The notes under the pieces were generated by a model. That model did no database searches, had not been told where the DNA came from, and saw only the letters and a list, made by a program, of their open reading frames with translations. This document shows, piece after piece, positions 1 through 10,163 of a stretch of DNA of 64,000 nt. This DNA comes from Paraburkholderia susongensis (GTDB lineage Bacteria; Pseudomonadota; Gammaproteobacteria; Burkholderiales; Burkholderiaceae): assembly GCF_900177725.1 (NCBI RefSeq), contig NZ_FXAT01000004.1, positions 1-64,000 of the forward strand, read 5' to 3'. A program made the translations under genes and the position numbers. Numbering within the stretch: the first letter of the stretch is position 1; each line of letters starts with the position of its first letter.

Positions 1-227
1 GACGCGGTGATCACGCCGCGCCCGAGCGCCTCGGCCGGAATATGCGCCATCTTGTTGTACGCGCCGCGCAGCTTGAACGAGAACACCGGCTGGTTATCCT
101 CGCGCTTCAGGTACACCGGATTGCGCAGCCGCGCCGACAGGTTCGGCGCGTGTTCGAGTTCGGTCTCGCGCGCCACGTCGTAGACGCGCGCGGTCAGGGT
201 CTTTTTCAGGTAGTCGTGGGAAGCCAT
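1..227 (-). CDS. ilvA: threonine ammonia-lyase, biosynthetic (N-terminal part only)
   Basis: PLP enzyme converting L-threonine to 2-oxobutanoate and ammonia, the first step of isoleucine synthesis. The gene reads leftwards off the window edge, so only the first 75 codons are visible. The protein begins [11 protein letters not shown] and carries the family motif [11 protein letters not shown], whose lysine (residue 52) forms the Schiff base with PLP, preceded by the substrate-site segment NPVYLKRED. The catalytic core and the C-terminal ACT-type regulatory domain lie outside, so feedback control cannot be judged. It is divergent from the FAD/FeS oxidoreductase gene across a 588-bp gap. The assignment rests on the N-terminal motifs, which match the biosynthetic IlvA type. 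Confidence 0.9.
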   Translation of the reverse strand, partial: MASHDYLKKTLTARVYDVARETELEHAPNLSARLRNPVYLKREDNQPVFSFKLRGAYNKMAHIPAEALGRGVITA

Positions 228-815
228 GCAGGTGGCGCGGTGCGCTGTGTGAGACGGGAAAGGGTCAATGATAGCGCCAACGGTGCCCGCTCTGGCCTTT
301 GCGCGCGCTGCGCCGGAGCGCTGTCGTGACCTCGCGGAGGCCATACGGGTGGCTTGCGGTGGCTATGCGGCGCTCCTGCCGCGATCGTTTCACGACTCTA
401 CGCGTCCAGGCGCGCCCGACCGTCCGGTCGGTAAATCGAGCGCGTGCGCGACGCCGGCCGATTCGTCCCGAAAGTGCCGCAGGTGCCGCCACAGCCCGCT
501 TTCCGCCGGCAACGCGTGGCGGAATCATGCGGTAGAATTCCGTTTTGGAACAAGGATCGGAAGATGCACTGGCAGCCTCGGATCACCCACCTGATGCCCG
601 TCCCGCGCGAATCCTGCCCCGCGGCGGAGCGGCACGTCCGGCACGCACGATCGTGTAGCAGTATCTGAGCGCCGCGAAGCGGCCGATGTGGGTAGACCGT
701 CGGTTGCGCTTCGCTCCACTTCCCATAGAAAATTTCCAGGCATTGCGCCCCACGCGCATCGTCAGCCGACGCCTCGTGATGAGCGCGCCCGGTTGACCTA
801 CCGAGTCGTCCAAAC
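228..815. other. 588-bp divergent intergenic region, no gene recognised
   Basis: This gap separates ilvA (leftward) from the FAD/FeS oxidoreductase (rightward). Short open frames on both strands show no recognisable motif and look like GC-driven chance frames. Seen in it are a 10-bp palindrome CACGATCGTG (646-655), a lone -10-like TAGAAT (533-538), and a weak promoter-like pair for the rightward gene: TTGCGC (704-709), 16 bp, TAGAAA (726-731). None is strong enough to call with confidence. Confidence 0.5.
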
Positions 816-3800
816 ATGAACGCACCTCAAGTTTTCGATCCGCACGGCGCCGCCGCTGCGGTGGCCGTCGATCCCGAAGCGCGTCTGCGCGAAATTCCCT
901 ATAACTACACATCGTTCTCCGACCGCGAAATCGTCATCCGCCTGCTGGGCGACGACGCTTGGGCGGTGCTCGCCGAACTGCGCGCGGAACGCCGTACCGG
1001 CCGCTCGGCGCGCATGCTGTACGAAGTGCTCGGCGACATCTGGGTCGTGCGCCGCAATCCGTATCTGCAGGACGACCTGCTCGACAATCCGAAGCGCCGC
1101 GCGCTGCTGATCGAAGCGCTGCATCACCGTCTCTCGGAGATCGAAAAGCGCCGCCGCGCCGATCTGATCGAGCACGGCGACGAAGCGGGCGTCGACCGTG
1201 CCGCTCGCGTCGAGACGCTGGTGCAGGCCGCGCGCCGCGCGGTCGACGATTTCGCGAGCGAATTCCAGAAGACTTACGATCTGCGCCGCCGCGCAACCCG
1301 TGTGCTGGGCAAGGTCACGGAAAAGGACAACATCAAGTTCGATGGTTTGTCCCGCGTGTCGCATGTGACCGACGCCACCGACTGGCGTGTCGAATACCCG
1401 TTCGTCGTGCTCACGCCGGATACCGAGGCCGAGATCGCCGGCATGATCAAGGCGTGTTTCGAACTGGGTCTGACGGTGATTCCGCGCGGCGGCGGCACGG
1501 GCTACACGGGCGGCGCGGTGCCGCTCACGCCGTTTTCTGCCGTCATCAATACCGAGAAGCTCGAACAGCTCGGCGCGGTCGAGATGACCGAACTGCCGGG
1601 CGTCGATCGCAAGGTCGCGACGATTTTCTCGGGCGCGGGCGTCGTCACGCGCCGCGTCACCGAGGCGGCCGAGCAGGCCGGCTTCGTGTTCGCGGTCGAT
1701 CCGACTTCGCTCGACGCATCCTGCGTCGGCGGCAACGTGGCGATGAACGCGGGCGGCAAGAAGGCGGTGCTGTGGGGCACCGCGCTCGACAATCTGGCCT
1801 GGTGGCGCATGGTCGACCCGGAAGGGAACTGGCTCGAAGTCACGCGCCTCGAGCACAACATGGGCAAGATTCACGACATCGAAGTCGCGCGTTTCGAGCT
1901 CAAATGGTTCGACGGCAACTATGCGCCCGGCGAAAAACTGCTGCGCACCGAAGCGCTCGACATCAAGGGCCGCGTGTTCCGCAAGGAAGGTCTCGGCAAG
2001 GACGTCACCGATAAATTCCTCGCCGGCCTGCCGGGTGTGCAGAAGGAAGGCTGCGACGGGCTCATCACGTCCGCGCGCTGGGTGCTGCACAAGATGCCCG
2101 CGCATACGCGCACGGTGTGCCTCGAGTTCTTCGGCCAGGCGCGCGAGGCGATTCCGAGCATCGTCGAAATCAAGGACTACATGTTCGAGACGTCGCGCCA
2201 GGGCGGCGCGATTCTCGCGGGCCTCGAGCATCTCGACGAGCGCTATCTGCGCGCGGTCGGCTACGCGACCAAGAGCAAGCGCAACGCGTTTCCGAAGATG
2301 GTGCTGATCGGCGACATCGTCGGCAATGACGCGGACGCGGTCGCGCACGCGACCTCGGAAGTCGTGCGCATGGCGAATGGCAAGAGCGGCGAAGGTTTCG
2401 TCGCGGTCAGCGCCGAGGCACGCAAGCGCTTCTGGCTCGACCGCAGCCGCACCGCCGCGATCGCGAAGCACACCAACGCGTTCAAGATCAACGAAGACGT
2501 CGTGATTCCGCTCGACCGCATGGGCGAATACACGGACGGCATCGAGCGCATCAATATCGAGCTGTCGATCAAGAACAAGCTGCAACTGGTCGACGCGCTC
2601 GAAGCGTTCTTCAAGGCCGGCAAACTGCCGCTCGGCAAGAGCGACGACGCCAACGAAATCCCCAGCGCCGAACTGCTCGAAGACCGCGTGCAGCAGGCGC
2701 TCGATCTGCTCGCGCGCGTGCGCACGCGCTGGGAATTCCTGCGCGACAAGCTCGACCTGTCGTTGCGCGAGGCGCAGCACTACCTGGTCGGCCTCGGCTA
2801 CGAAGCGCTCGCCGAGAAGTTCGCCGACCGCGTCGACGCGCAGCCCGACGCCACCGTGTTTCATATCACGCAGGACCGTACGATCCGCGTGTCGTGGAAG
2901 CAGGAAATCCGGGCTGAGCTGCGGCTGATCTTCAACGGCGGCGAGTTCAAGCCGATCCTCGACGAAGCCCAGGCGATCCACAAGCAGGTGCTGCGCGGCC
3001 GCGTGTTCGTCGCGCTGCACATGCACGCGGGCGACGGCAACGTGCACACGAACCTGCCGGTCAACTCCGACAACTACGAGATGCTGCAGGACGCGCACAC
3101 GGCTGTCGCGCGCATCATGAAGCTCGCGCGTTCGCTCGACGGCGTGATCTCCGGCGAGCACGGCATCGGCATCACGAAGCTCGAATTCCTGACCGACGAC
3201 GAGATCGGAGAATTCCGCAAATACAAGCAGCGCGTCGATCCGCACGGCCGCTTCAACGCGGGCAAGCTGCTCGAAGGCGCGGACCTGCGCAACGCCTATA
3301 CGCCGAGCTTCGGCCTGATGGGCTACGAGTCGCTCATCATGCAGCAGTCCGACATCGGTGCGATTTCCGAGTCGATCAAGGACTGCCTGCGCTGCGGCAA
3401 GTGCAAGCCGGTCTGCGCGACCCACGTGCCGCGCGCGAACCTGCTGTACAGCCCGCGCAACAAGATTCTCGCCACGTCCTTGCTGGTCGAGGCGTTCCTG
3501 TACGAAGAGCAGACGCGCCGCGGCGTGTCGATCAAGCACTGGGACGAATTCAACGACGTCGCCGATCACTGCACCGTCTGCCACAAGTGCGTGACGCCGT
3601 GTCCGGTGAAGATCGACTTCGGCGACGTGACGATGAACATGCGCAACCTGCTGCGCAAAATGGGCAAGAAGAAGTTCAACCCGGGCAACGCGGCCGGCAT
3701 GTTCTTCCTGAACGCGACCAACCCGCAGACCATCAATCTCGCGCGCACCGCGATGATGGGCGTCGGCTACAAGGCGCAGCGCCTCGGCAACGAAGTGCTC

Positions 3801-4922
3801 AAGAAGTTCGCGAAGAAGCAGACCGCGCATCCGCCGGCGACCGTCGGCAAGCCGCCGGTCACGCAGCAGGTGATCCACTTCATGAACAAGAAGATGCCTG
3901 GCAACCTGCCGAAGAAGACCGCACGCGCGTTGCTCGACATCGAGGACAACAAGATCGTTCCGATCATCCGCAATCCGCAGACGACCACCGCCGACACGGA
4001 AGCGGTGTTCTACTTCCCGGGCTGCGGCTCCGAGCGGCTGTTCTCGCAGGTCGGCCTCGCAACCCAGGCGATGCTGTGGGAAGCGGGCGTGCAAACCGTG
4101 CTGCCGCCGGGTTACCTGTGCTGCGGCTATCCGCAGCGCGGCTCGGGCCAGTACGACAAGGCCGAGCAGATCGTCACCGATAACCGCGTGCTGTTCCACC
4201 GCGTCGCCAATACGCTGAACTACCTCGACATCAAGACCGTGGTGGTGTCGTGCGGCACGTGCTACGACCAGCTCGCCGGTTACGAATTCGACAAGATCTT
4301 CCCGGGCTGCCGGATCGTCGACATTCACGAGTATCTGCTCGAGAAGGGCATCAAGCTCGACGGCGTGAACGGCGTGCGCTACATGTACCACGACCCGTGC
4401 CATTCGCCGATCAAGACGATGGACCCGGTCAAGCTCGTCAATCAGCTGATGGGCTCCGAACACGACGGTTACCAGATCGAGAAGAACGATCGCTGCTGTG
4501 GCGAATCGGGCACGCTCGCGGTCACGCGTCCCGACATTTCCACGCAGGTGCGCTTCCGCAAGGAAGAGGAAATCCGCAAGGGGGCGGCGAAGCTGCGCGG
4601 CATTCCTCTCGTCGCCGAAGCGGGTGCGAACGCGATCAACCCGGCCAATGCATCGGCCGGCGCCGCGGGTGCGCCGAACGGTTCCGTGCTGAAGGCTGGC
4701 GACGGTCCGCAGCCCAATCACGGAAACGCGGGCACGACCGACGTCAAGATCCTCACGAGCTGCCCGTCCTGTCTGCAAGGCCTCTCGCGCTACAACGAGG
4801 ACGCGGGTACCGAGGCGGACTACATCGTGGTCGAGATGGCACGCCACGTGCTGGGCGAGAACTGGATGGCGGACTACGTTCAACGGGCGAACAATGGCGG
4901 AATCGAGCGCGTGCTGGTTTAA
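816..4922 (+). CDS. DUF3683 / FAD-binding oxidase / Fe-S (GlpC-like) fusion oxidoreductase, D-lactate dehydrogenase-like
   Basis: A 1368-residue single-chain flavin and iron-sulfur dehydrogenase, probably oxidising a D-2-hydroxy acid such as D-lactate and passing electrons on. Domains in order: N-terminal DUF3683 (about 1-150); FAD-binding PCMH domain with [14 protein letters not shown] (about 220); FAD-oxidase C-terminal domain with [10 protein letters not shown] (about 735) and GEHGIGITK; two ferredoxin-type 4Fe-4S motifs, [11 protein letters not shown] (about 857) and [12 protein letters not shown] (about 919); then paired CCG-type cysteine domains (PGCGSERLF at about 1068, [27 protein letters not shown]). 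It combines in one chain what other bacteria split between GlcD- and GlpC-type subunits. The HIT gene follows 33 bp downstream. The substrate is inferred, not shown. Confidence 0.85.
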   Translation: MNAPQVFDPHGAAAAVAVDPEARLREIPYNYTSFSDREIVIRLLGDDAWAVLAELRAERRTGRSARMLYEVLGDIWVVRRNPYLQDDLLDNPKRRALLIEALHHRLSEIEKRRRADLIEHGDEAGVDRAARVETLVQAARRAVDDFASEFQKTYDLRRRATRVLGKVTEKDNIKFDGLSRVSHVTDATDWRVEYPFVVLTPDTEAEIAGMIKACFELGLTVIPRGGGTGYTGGAVPLTPFSAVINTEKLEQLGAVEMTELPGVDRKVATIFSGAGVVTRRVTEAAEQAGFVFAVDPTSLDASCVGGNVAMNAGGKKAVLWGTALDNLAWWRMVDPEGNWLEVTRLEHNMGKIHDIEVARFELKWFDGNYAPGEKLLRTEALDIKGRVFRKEGLGKDVTDKFLAGLPGVQKEGCDGLITSARWVLHKMPAHTRTVCLEFFGQAREAIPSIVEIKDYMFETSRQGGAILAGLEHLDERYLRAVGYATKSKRNAFPKMVLIGDIVGNDADAVAHATSEVVRMANGKSGEGFVAVSAEARKRFWLDRSRTAAIAKHTNAFKINEDVVIPLDRMGEYTDGIERINIELSIKNKLQLVDALEAFFKAGKLPLGKSDDANEIPSAELLEDRVQQALDLLARVRTRWEFLRDKLDLSLREAQHYLVGLGYEALAEKFADRVDAQPDATVFHITQDRTIRVSWKQEIRAELRLIFNGGEFKPILDEAQAIHKQVLRGRVFVALHMHAGDGNVHTNLPVNSDNYEMLQDAHTAVARIMKLARSLDGVISGEHGIGITKLEFLTDDEIGEFRKYKQRVDPHGRFNAGKLLEGADLRNAYTPSFGLMGYESLIMQQSDIGAISESIKDCLRCGKCKPVCATHVPRANLLYSPRNKILATSLLVEAFLYEEQTRRGVSIKHWDEFNDVADHCTVCHKCVTPCPVKIDFGDVTMNMRNLLRKMGKKKFNPGNAAGMFFLNATNPQTINLARTAMMGVGYKAQRLGNEVLKKFAKKQTAHPPATVGKPPVTQQVIHFMNKKMPGNLPKKTARALLDIEDNKIVPIIRNPQTTTADTEAVFYFPGCGSERLFSQVGLATQAMLWEAGVQTVLPPGYLCCGYPQRGSGQYDKAEQIVTDNRVLFHRVANTLNYLDIKTVVVSCGTCYDQLAGYEFDKIFPGCRIVDIHEYLLEKGIKLDGVNGVRYMYHDPCHSPIKTMDPVKLVNQLMGSEHDGYQIEKNDRCCGESGTLAVTRPDISTQVRFRKEEEIRKGAAKLRGIPLVAEAGANAINPANASAGAAGAPNGSVLKAGDGPQPNHGNAGTTDVKILTSCPSCLQGLSRYNEDAGTEADYIVVEMARHVLGENWMADYVQRANNGGIERVLV

Positions 4923-4955
4923 TGGCACGACTGACGATTTTTGCCGAGGACGACG

Positions 4956-5384
4956 ATGGACTGCTTTTTTTGCCGTGAAGACGGCGGCGATGTGCTGTGG
5001 CAGGACGACTCGCTGCGGGTCGTCCTCGCCGACGAACACGATTACCCGGGCCTCTGCCGCGTCATCTGGAATGCGCACGCGGCCGAGTTTTCGGATCTTT
5101 CGGCCGGCGAGCGCGATCGTGTGATGAAAGCCGTGTATGGGGTCGAGCGTGCGATCCGGCGCGTCATGCAGCCGGCAAAGGTGAATCTGGCGAGCCTCGG
5201 CAACCAGGTGCCGCATGTGCACTGGCACGTCATCCCGCGTTATTCGAACGACGCTCATTTTCCGCTGCCCATCTGGGCGCCGCGCCAGCGCACGGTGTCC
5301 GAGGTGATGCTGTCGTCGCGCCGCGCACAAGCCACGCTGCTGCGCGAAGCGGTGCGGCAGGAAATCGAACAGGCGCTCGGCTGA
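4956..5384 (+). CDS. HIT family protein (histidine triad hydrolase)
   Basis: A 142-residue histidine-triad protein. The triad is VPHVHWHVIPR, the H-x-H-x-H motif whose middle histidine is the nucleophile in nucleotidyl hydrolases and transferases. An N-terminal CFFC pair resembles the metal site of some HIT members. ATG 4956 was chosen because GAGGA lies just upstream and an in-frame TTG at 4941 would add only five unsupported residues. It lies 33 bp behind the FAD/FeS gene and is probably cotranscribed. Substrate (dinucleotide or adenylylated compound) is unknown. Confidence 0.85.
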   Translation: MDCFFCREDGGDVLWQDDSLRVVLADEHDYPGLCRVIWNAHAAEFSDLSAGERDRVMKAVYGVERAIRRVMQPAKVNLASLGNQVPHVHWHVIPRYSNDAHFPLPIWAPRQRTVSEVMLSSRRAQATLLREAVRQEIEQALG

Positions 5385-5419
5385 GCGTTGCGGGCGTCCC
5401 TGGGCGTCATTTAACCGGT

Positions 5420-5472
5420 CGCCGCGCGAAGCCCCAAGGGGCCAAAAGCTGGGGCGGCCCGGCGTTTTCTTT
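5420..5472 (+). terminator. possible intrinsic terminator after the HIT gene
   Basis: A nested hairpin with outer arms CGCCG (5420-5424) and CGGCG (5460-5464) and inner arms GCCCC (5431-5435) and GGGGC (5451-5455), followed by TTTTCTTT (5465-5472). The stem is interrupted, so this is a weak call. The T-run overlaps the leader of the next gene. Confidence 0.35.
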
Positions 5473-5483
5473 ATGAGACCATC

Positions 5484-5897
5484 ATGAGCGGATTGACTCC
5501 CGAGACCCCGGTGCCGACCGGCGTCGTCGTGCATTCGAAGTCGCGCGTGCTCGAATTGCAGTACGCAAACGGCGAATCGTATCGCCTGCCGTTCGAGCTG
5601 CTGCGCGTGTATTCGCCGTCGGCGGAAGTGCAGGGCCACGGGCCCGACCAGGAAACGCTGCAAACCGGCAAGCGCGAAGTGACGATCACGATGATCGAAG
5701 GCGTCGGCAATTACGCGCTGCAGCCCACTTTCTCGGACGGGCACGCCACCGGCATCTATTCGTGGGACCTGCTGTACGACATGGCCGTGCGTCAGGATGA
5801 ACTCTGGCGCGCGTATCTCGCCAAACTGGAAGCGGCCGGCATCGATCGCGATACGCCGATGGTTCCCGCCGGCGCCGCGCACGGTCACTGTCACTGA
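5484..5897 (+). CDS. DUF971 protein (gamma-butyrobetaine hydroxylase-like N-terminal domain)
   Basis: A 137-residue protein that is almost entirely one DUF971 domain, the small fold found at the N-terminus of gamma-butyrobetaine hydroxylases and as a stand-alone protein in bacteria. Recognisable segments are LELQYANGESYRLPFELLRV and the YALQPTFSDGHATGIYSWDLL region. The tail AAHGHCH could bind metal. It sits 66 bp upstream of ubiE, a neighbour order usual in Burkholderiales. A role in iron-sulfur or quinone metabolism has been suggested for the family, but nothing in this sequence establishes one. Confidence 0.8.
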   Translation: MSGLTPETPVPTGVVVHSKSRVLELQYANGESYRLPFELLRVYSPSAEVQGHGPDQETLQTGKREVTITMIEGVGNYALQPTFSDGHATGIYSWDLLYDMAVRQDELWRAYLAKLEAAGIDRDTPMVPAGAAHGHCH

Positions 5898-5963
5898 TAC
5901 GATTCGCCCCCGAACGCCGCCTGAGCGGCGCAACATTCAAGAAAACGCGAAAGGACGAGCGCG

Positions 5964-6695
5964 ATGAGCAAAACCCACTTCGGCTTTCAATCGGTCGACG
6001 AACAGGAAAAAGCGCAGAAGGTGGCGGGTGTGTTCCACTCGGTCGCCGCCAACTACGACTTGATGAACGACCTGATGTCGGGCGGATTGCACCGGGCGTG
6101 GAAGATGTTCACGATCGCCCAGGCGAACGTGCGGCCGGGCTACAAGGTGCTCGACATCGCGGGCGGCACGGGCGACCTGTCGAAGGCATTCGCGAAGCAG
6201 GCCGGTGAGACCGGCGAAGTCTGGCATACCGACATCAACGAATCGATGCTGCGCGTGGGCCGCGACCGGCTGCTCGACAAGGGCGTCATCACGCCGGCGC
6301 TGCTCTGCGACGCCGAGAAAATTCCGTTTCCGGACAACTACTTCGATGTCGTGACCGTGGCCTTCGGCTTGCGCAACATGACGCACAAGGACATCGCGCT
6401 CGCGGAAATGCGCCGCGTGCTGAAGCCGGCCGGGCGGCTGCTCGTGCTGGAATTCTCGAAGGTATGGGATCCGCTAAAAAAGGTCTACGACATCTATTCG
6501 TTCAAGGTGTTGCCGTGGCTCGGCGAGCGTTTCGCCAAAGACGCGGACAGCTACCAGTACCTGGCGGAGTCAATCCGCATGCATCCGGACCAGGAAACTT
6601 TGAAAACAATGATGGAACAAGCTGGTCTCGACGGCGTCAAATATTACAATTTGTCAGCTGGCGTGGTAGCTTTACATGTGGGGACCAAGTACTAG
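5964..6695 (+). CDS. ubiE: bifunctional demethylmenaquinone / 2-methoxy-6-polyprenyl-1,4-benzoquinol methyltransferase
   Basis: SAM-dependent C-methyltransferase of ubiquinone (and menaquinone) synthesis, 243 residues against 251 in E. coli. Seen are the SAM-binding motif [15 protein letters not shown] (about 68), the family signature [12 protein letters not shown], and the UbiE N-terminal pattern [26 protein letters not shown] 5964 follows AAAGGA closely. It heads a group (ubiE, Tim44-like, ubiJ, ubiB) that places three aerobic ubiquinone-pathway genes within 4 kb, so a shared role in supplying the respiratory quinone is well supported. Confidence 0.95.
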   Translation: MSKTHFGFQSVDEQEKAQKVAGVFHSVAANYDLMNDLMSGGLHRAWKMFTIAQANVRPGYKVLDIAGGTGDLSKAFAKQAGETGEVWHTDINESMLRVGRDRLLDKGVITPALLCDAEKIPFPDNYFDVVTVAFGLRNMTHKDIALAEMRRVLKPAGRLLVLEFSKVWDPLKKVYDIYSFKVLPWLGERFAKDADSYQYLAESIRMHPDQETLKTMMEQAGLDGVKYYNLSAGVVALHVGTKY

Positions 6696-6732
6696 GGTTC
6701 CTAACCCATCGATTTTTAAAGGAAAGTGCGAA

Positions 6733-7725
6733 ATGTCCGATTCAGGTTTGTTATCTACTCGTAAGGTTAAGCGGTCACTGGCGAGAAAAATCGGACTGAT
6801 CGCGATGGTCGGTCTGCTCGTGGCAGGCTCGCTTGCTTCCCTCGACGCCGAAGCCCGCCGCATGGGCGGCGGCCGCAGCCTCGGCCGTCAGTCGAACAGC
6901 CTCCAGCAGCAGCGTCAAACGCCGCCGCCGGCGCAACCGGCGCAGAACAATCAGGCCATGCAGCAGCAGCGCCCGCAGCCTACGCCCGCGCCGACTACCG
7001 CGCCGAACCGCAACCGCTGGCTTGGGCCGATCGCGGGTCTCGCGGCCGGCCTCGGCATCGCGGCGTTGCTGTCGCACTTCGGTCTCGGCGAGGCATTCGC
7101 TGGCGCGTTCGCCAACGTGATCGTGCTCGCGATCATCGCGATGATCGTCATCTGGCTGATCCGCCGCTTTACCGGCCGCAAGCGCGCTGCGGCGCAGCCG
7201 GCGTATGCCGGCACGGCGCCGTCGCTGAACACGGGTAACACCGGCTACGCGCAGGAGCCGCGCTACAGCGCGCCGCCCACTGGCTCGTATCTCGAACCGC
7301 AAGGCAACCCGCTCGCCACGCCGTCCGCCGGCGCCGCGCCTGTCGTGCCGGCCGGCTTCGATTCGGAAGCGTTCCTGCGCAATGCGAAGGTGTACTTCGT
7401 GCGCCTGCAGGCCGCGTGGGACGTCGGCAATATCGAGGACATCCGCGAATTCACGACGCCGGAAATGTTCGCCGAAGTGCGCGTCGATCTTGCATCGCGC
7501 GGCACGCAGTCGGACCAGACCGACGTGGTGCAACTGAACGCCGAGCTGCTCGGCGTCGAGGAGCGGGCGAACGAGTACTTCGCGAGCGTGCGCTTCTCCG
7601 GCCTGATTCGCGAGGAGCCGGGTGCGGCGGCCGAGCCGTTCGTCGAGGTCTGGAATCTGTCGAAGGCGAATCGCCCAGGCGAAGGCTGGCTGCTCGCTGG
7701 CATCCAGCAGGTCGAGCAGCACTGA
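6733..7725 (+). CDS. Tim44-like domain membrane protein
   Basis: A 330-residue protein. An N-terminal signal or anchor (about residues 18-37, LIAMVGLLVAGSLASL) is followed by a Q/P-rich low-complexity linker (about 55-95), a transmembrane stretch (about 100-145, including VIVLAIIAMIVIWLI), and a C-terminal Tim44-like fold (about 210-330; FLRNAKVYFVRLQAAWD, DIREFTTPEMF). Such bacterial proteins resemble the mitochondrial import adaptor Tim44, but their role in bacteria is poorly defined. ATG 6733 was chosen over in-frame upstream codons because AAAGGAAAG lies just before it. It sits 37 bp after ubiE and is followed by a strong hairpin terminator. Confidence 0.85.
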   Translation: MSDSGLLSTRKVKRSLARKIGLIAMVGLLVAGSLASLDAEARRMGGGRSLGRQSNSLQQQRQTPPPAQPAQNNQAMQQQRPQPTPAPTTAPNRNRWLGPIAGLAAGLGIAALLSHFGLGEAFAGAFANVIVLAIIAMIVIWLIRRFTGRKRAAAQPAYAGTAPSLNTGNTGYAQEPRYSAPPTGSYLEPQGNPLATPSAGAAPVVPAGFDSEAFLRNAKVYFVRLQAAWDVGNIEDIREFTTPEMFAEVRVDLASRGTQSDQTDVVQLNAELLGVEERANEYFASVRFSGLIREEPGAAAEPFVEVWNLSKANRPGEGWLLAGIQQVEQH

Positions 7726-7842
7726 GGCATTGGCTCAGCCGGTTTCGAAAAACACCGGGGACGGCGCGCCGGTTTCCGGCCTCGCGCATCGTTTTGGCCG
7801 TTCGGCCAGGCAGGCTGCGAAGCGAACGGACGTTACAATAGA

Positions 7843-7877
7843 AACCCGCGCGGGCACCTCGCCCGCGCGGGTTTTTT
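7843..7877 (+). terminator. intrinsic terminator between the Tim44-like gene and ubiJ
   Basis: A perfect 13-bp stem, AACCCGCGCGGGC (7843-7855) with GCCCGCGCGGGTT (7861-7873), loop ACCTC, running into TTTTTT. It ends only 13 bp before the ubiJ start codon, so it lies inside the ubiJ leader. A -10-like TACAAT sits at 7834-7839 just ahead of it. Confidence 0.7.
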
Positions 7878-7890
7878 CTTGCCACTTTCG

Positions 7891-8535
7891 ATGACCCTCG
7901 CCGCCAAGCCCTTCGCTGCTGCTGTCAATCATCTGCTCGCCCGCGAATCGTGGGCACGTGAGCGCCTCGTTCCTTACGCGGGCAAGACCGCCCGCCTGTC
8001 GTGTCCGCCGGTTGCGCTGTCGCTGCTGGTGCAGCCGGACGGCCATCTGGGCACGATCGGCGAAGCCGACGCGCATCAGTTCGACGTGACGATCTCGGTG
8101 CCGTCCGACGCGCTGCCGGCTTTCATGCAAGGCGGCCAGGCTGCCGTGATGAAGCACGTGAAGATCGAAGGCGACGCCGAATTCGCCACCGTGATCGCGA
8201 AACTCGCCGAGCATCTGCGCTGGGAGCCGGAGGAGGATCTCGCGAAGCTGATCGGCGACGGTCCGGCCTGGCGCATTGCATCGGTCGTGCGGACGGTCGG
8301 CGAGCATGTGCAGCGCACCGGCCGCAACCTGCTCGACAGCGCCGCCGAGTATCTGCTCGACGAGAATCCGCAACTGGTGCGCCGCACCGCGCTCGACGAC
8401 TTCAACGCCGAACTGGCGCGCGCTCGCGACGCGTTGGCGCGCGTCGAAAAGCGCATCGAGCGTCTTGAACAGAAGGTCGAAGCCCGCGGCGCGAACGCGC
8501 CGGGCGGCGCCGCCACGTTGCGCGGCACGCGCTAG
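7891..8535 (+). CDS. ubiJ: ubiquinone biosynthesis accessory factor UbiJ (SCP2 domain)
   Basis: A 214-residue protein (E. coli UbiJ has 201) with an N-terminal SCP2 sterol-carrier domain (about 15-115; the segment HVKIEGDAEFATVIAKLAEHL is characteristic) and a C-terminal coiled coil (about 165-205, ALARVEKRIERLEQKVEA). UbiJ is a lipid-binding scaffold of the soluble aerobic ubiquinone-synthesis complex and needs its coiled coil to hold UbiK. ATG 7891 was chosen over an in-frame TTG at 7879 inside the terminator T-run. Position directly before ubiB supports the call. Its leader contains a strong terminator hairpin. Confidence 0.88.
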   Translation: MTLAAKPFAAAVNHLLARESWARERLVPYAGKTARLSCPPVALSLLVQPDGHLGTIGEADAHQFDVTISVPSDALPAFMQGGQAAVMKHVKIEGDAEFATVIAKLAEHLRWEPEEDLAKLIGDGPAWRIASVVRTVGEHVQRTGRNLLDSAAEYLLDENPQLVRRTALDDFNAELARARDALARVEKRIERLEQKVEARGANAPGGAATLRGTR

Positions 8536-8550
8536 TCACCGGGCCCAGTC

Positions 8551-10128
8551 ATGCGTTTTCTGCGTTTTCTCAAGATATTTTTTACGGTCATCCGCTTCGG
8601 CCTCGACGAAATGATGCTGAGCCGCATCAACGACCGGCGCGTGCGCTTGCTGCTGCGTATCACGACGATCGGCCGCAAGTTCGACGAGCCGCCGGGCGTG
8701 CGTCTGCGGCTCGCGCTCGAAAGCCTCGGGCCGATCTTCGTCAAGTTCGGCCAGGTGCTGTCGACCCGGCGCGATCTGCTGCCGGTCGACATCGCCAACG
8801 AACTCGCGAAGCTGCAGGACCAGGTGCCCCCGTTCGACTCGGCGGTCGCGATCGGGCTCGTCGAGAAGTCGCTCGGCGCGCCGGTCGATGTGCTGTTCGA
8901 CGACTTCGAGCGGGTGCCGGTGGCGAGCGCGTCGATCGCGCAGGTTCACTTCGCGAAGGTGAAGGCCGGCCAGCATGCGGGCAAGGCCGTCGCGGTCAAG
9001 GTGCTGCGCCCGAACATGCTGCCCGTGATCGACTCCGATCTCGCTCTGCTGCGCGACATCGCCGTGTGGGCGGAGCGCCTGTGGGCGGACGGCAAGCGCC
9101 TGAAGCCGCGCGAAGTGGTCGCCGAATTCGACAAATACCTGCACGACGAACTCGATCTGATGCGCGAGGCGGCCAACGGCAGCCAGTTGCGGCGCAATTT
9201 CCAGGGGCTCGATCTGCTGCTCGTGCCGGAGATGTACTGGGAGTTCTGCACGCCCACGGTGCTGGTCATGGAGCGCATGGTCGGCGTGCCGATCAGCCAG
9301 GTCGAGACGCTGCGCGCGGCGGGCGTCGACATTCCGAAACTCGCGCGCGAAGGCGTCGAGATCTTCTTCACCCAGGTGTTCCGCGACGGCTTTTTTCACG
9401 CCGACATGCATCCCGGCAACATCCAGGTGAGCCTCGATCCGGCGCACTTCGGCCGTTATATCGCGCTCGACTTCGGCATCATCGGTGCGCTGTCGGACTT
9501 CGACAAAAATTACCTCGCGCAGAACTTCCTCGCGTTCTTCAAGCGCGACTACCATCGCGTCGCCACGCTGCATCTGGAGTCGGGCTGGGTGCCGCCGACC
9601 ACGCGCGTCGAGGAACTCGAAAGCGCGATCCGCGCGGTCTGCGAGCCGTATTTCGACCGCGCGCTAAAAGATATTTCGCTCGGCCAGGTGCTGATGCGGC
9701 TGTTCTCCACCTCGCGGCGCTTCAACGTCGAAATCCAGCCGCAACTGGTGCTTCTGCAGAAGACCATGCTGAACGTAGAAGGGCTCGGCCGCTCGCTCGA
9801 TCCGGAACTGGACCTGTGGAAGACCGCGAAGCCCTATCTCGAACGGTGGATGAACGAGCAGATCGGCCTGCGCGGCTGGTACGAACGCCTGAAGATCGAG
9901 GCGCCGCAGTGGAGCAAGACGCTGCCGCAGTTGCCGCGCCTCATCCATTACATGCTGGCCGAGCGTAACCATCCGGCGGGCGGGGCGAACGACGACGTGG
10001 TCCGCCAGATTCTGCTCGAACAGAAACGCACCAACCGGCTGCTGCAAGGCTTGCTGCTGTTCGGCGTGGCGGTCGGCGTGGGGGCAGTGTTGGCGCGGGC
10101 GTTTCTGGCGCTCGCTTATGGTGGATAG
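8551..10128 (+). CDS. ubiB: UbiB atypical protein kinase-like ATPase for ubiquinone synthesis
   Basis: A 525-residue ABC1/ADCK family protein (E. coli 546) required for ubiquinone production; family members bind nucleotide and act as ATPases on quinone precursors at the membrane. Seen are the KxGQ motif [13 protein letters not shown] (about 65-77), the A-rich loop [10 protein letters not shown], the catalytic-type segment [11 protein letters not shown], and LDFGIIG in place of the kinase DFG. The C-terminus has a hydrophobic anchor (about 498-520, [21 protein letters not shown]). The gene starts 15 bp after ubiJ and is surely cotranscribed with it. Confidence 0.93.
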   Translation: MRFLRFLKIFFTVIRFGLDEMMLSRINDRRVRLLLRITTIGRKFDEPPGVRLRLALESLGPIFVKFGQVLSTRRDLLPVDIANELAKLQDQVPPFDSAVAIGLVEKSLGAPVDVLFDDFERVPVASASIAQVHFAKVKAGQHAGKAVAVKVLRPNMLPVIDSDLALLRDIAVWAERLWADGKRLKPREVVAEFDKYLHDELDLMREAANGSQLRRNFQGLDLLLVPEMYWEFCTPTVLVMERMVGVPISQVETLRAAGVDIPKLAREGVEIFFTQVFRDGFFHADMHPGNIQVSLDPAHFGRYIALDFGIIGALSDFDKNYLAQNFLAFFKRDYHRVATLHLESGWVPPTTRVEELESAIRAVCEPYFDRALKDISLGQVLMRLFSTSRRFNVEIQPQLVLLQKTMLNVEGLGRSLDPELDLWKTAKPYLERWMNEQIGLRGWYERLKIEAPQWSKTLPQLPRLIHYMLAERNHPAGGANDDVVRQILLEQKRTNRLLQGLLLFGVAVGVGAVLARAFLALAYGG

Positions 10129-10163
10129 CGCAACGACCGACCGCAACCTGTACGAGGCATCCG

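Noticed and set aside
398..817. 139-codon minus-strand frame in the ilvA divergent region
   Set aside because: No family motif, no ribosome-binding site, and it would end inside an otherwise non-coding gap.
798..5936. 1712-codon open frame on the minus strand
   Set aside because: It runs antisense to the FAD/FeS oxidase, HIT and DUF971 genes, which have clear family motifs. The frame is R/A/H/L-rich with no domain signature, as expected from GC-rich codon bias.
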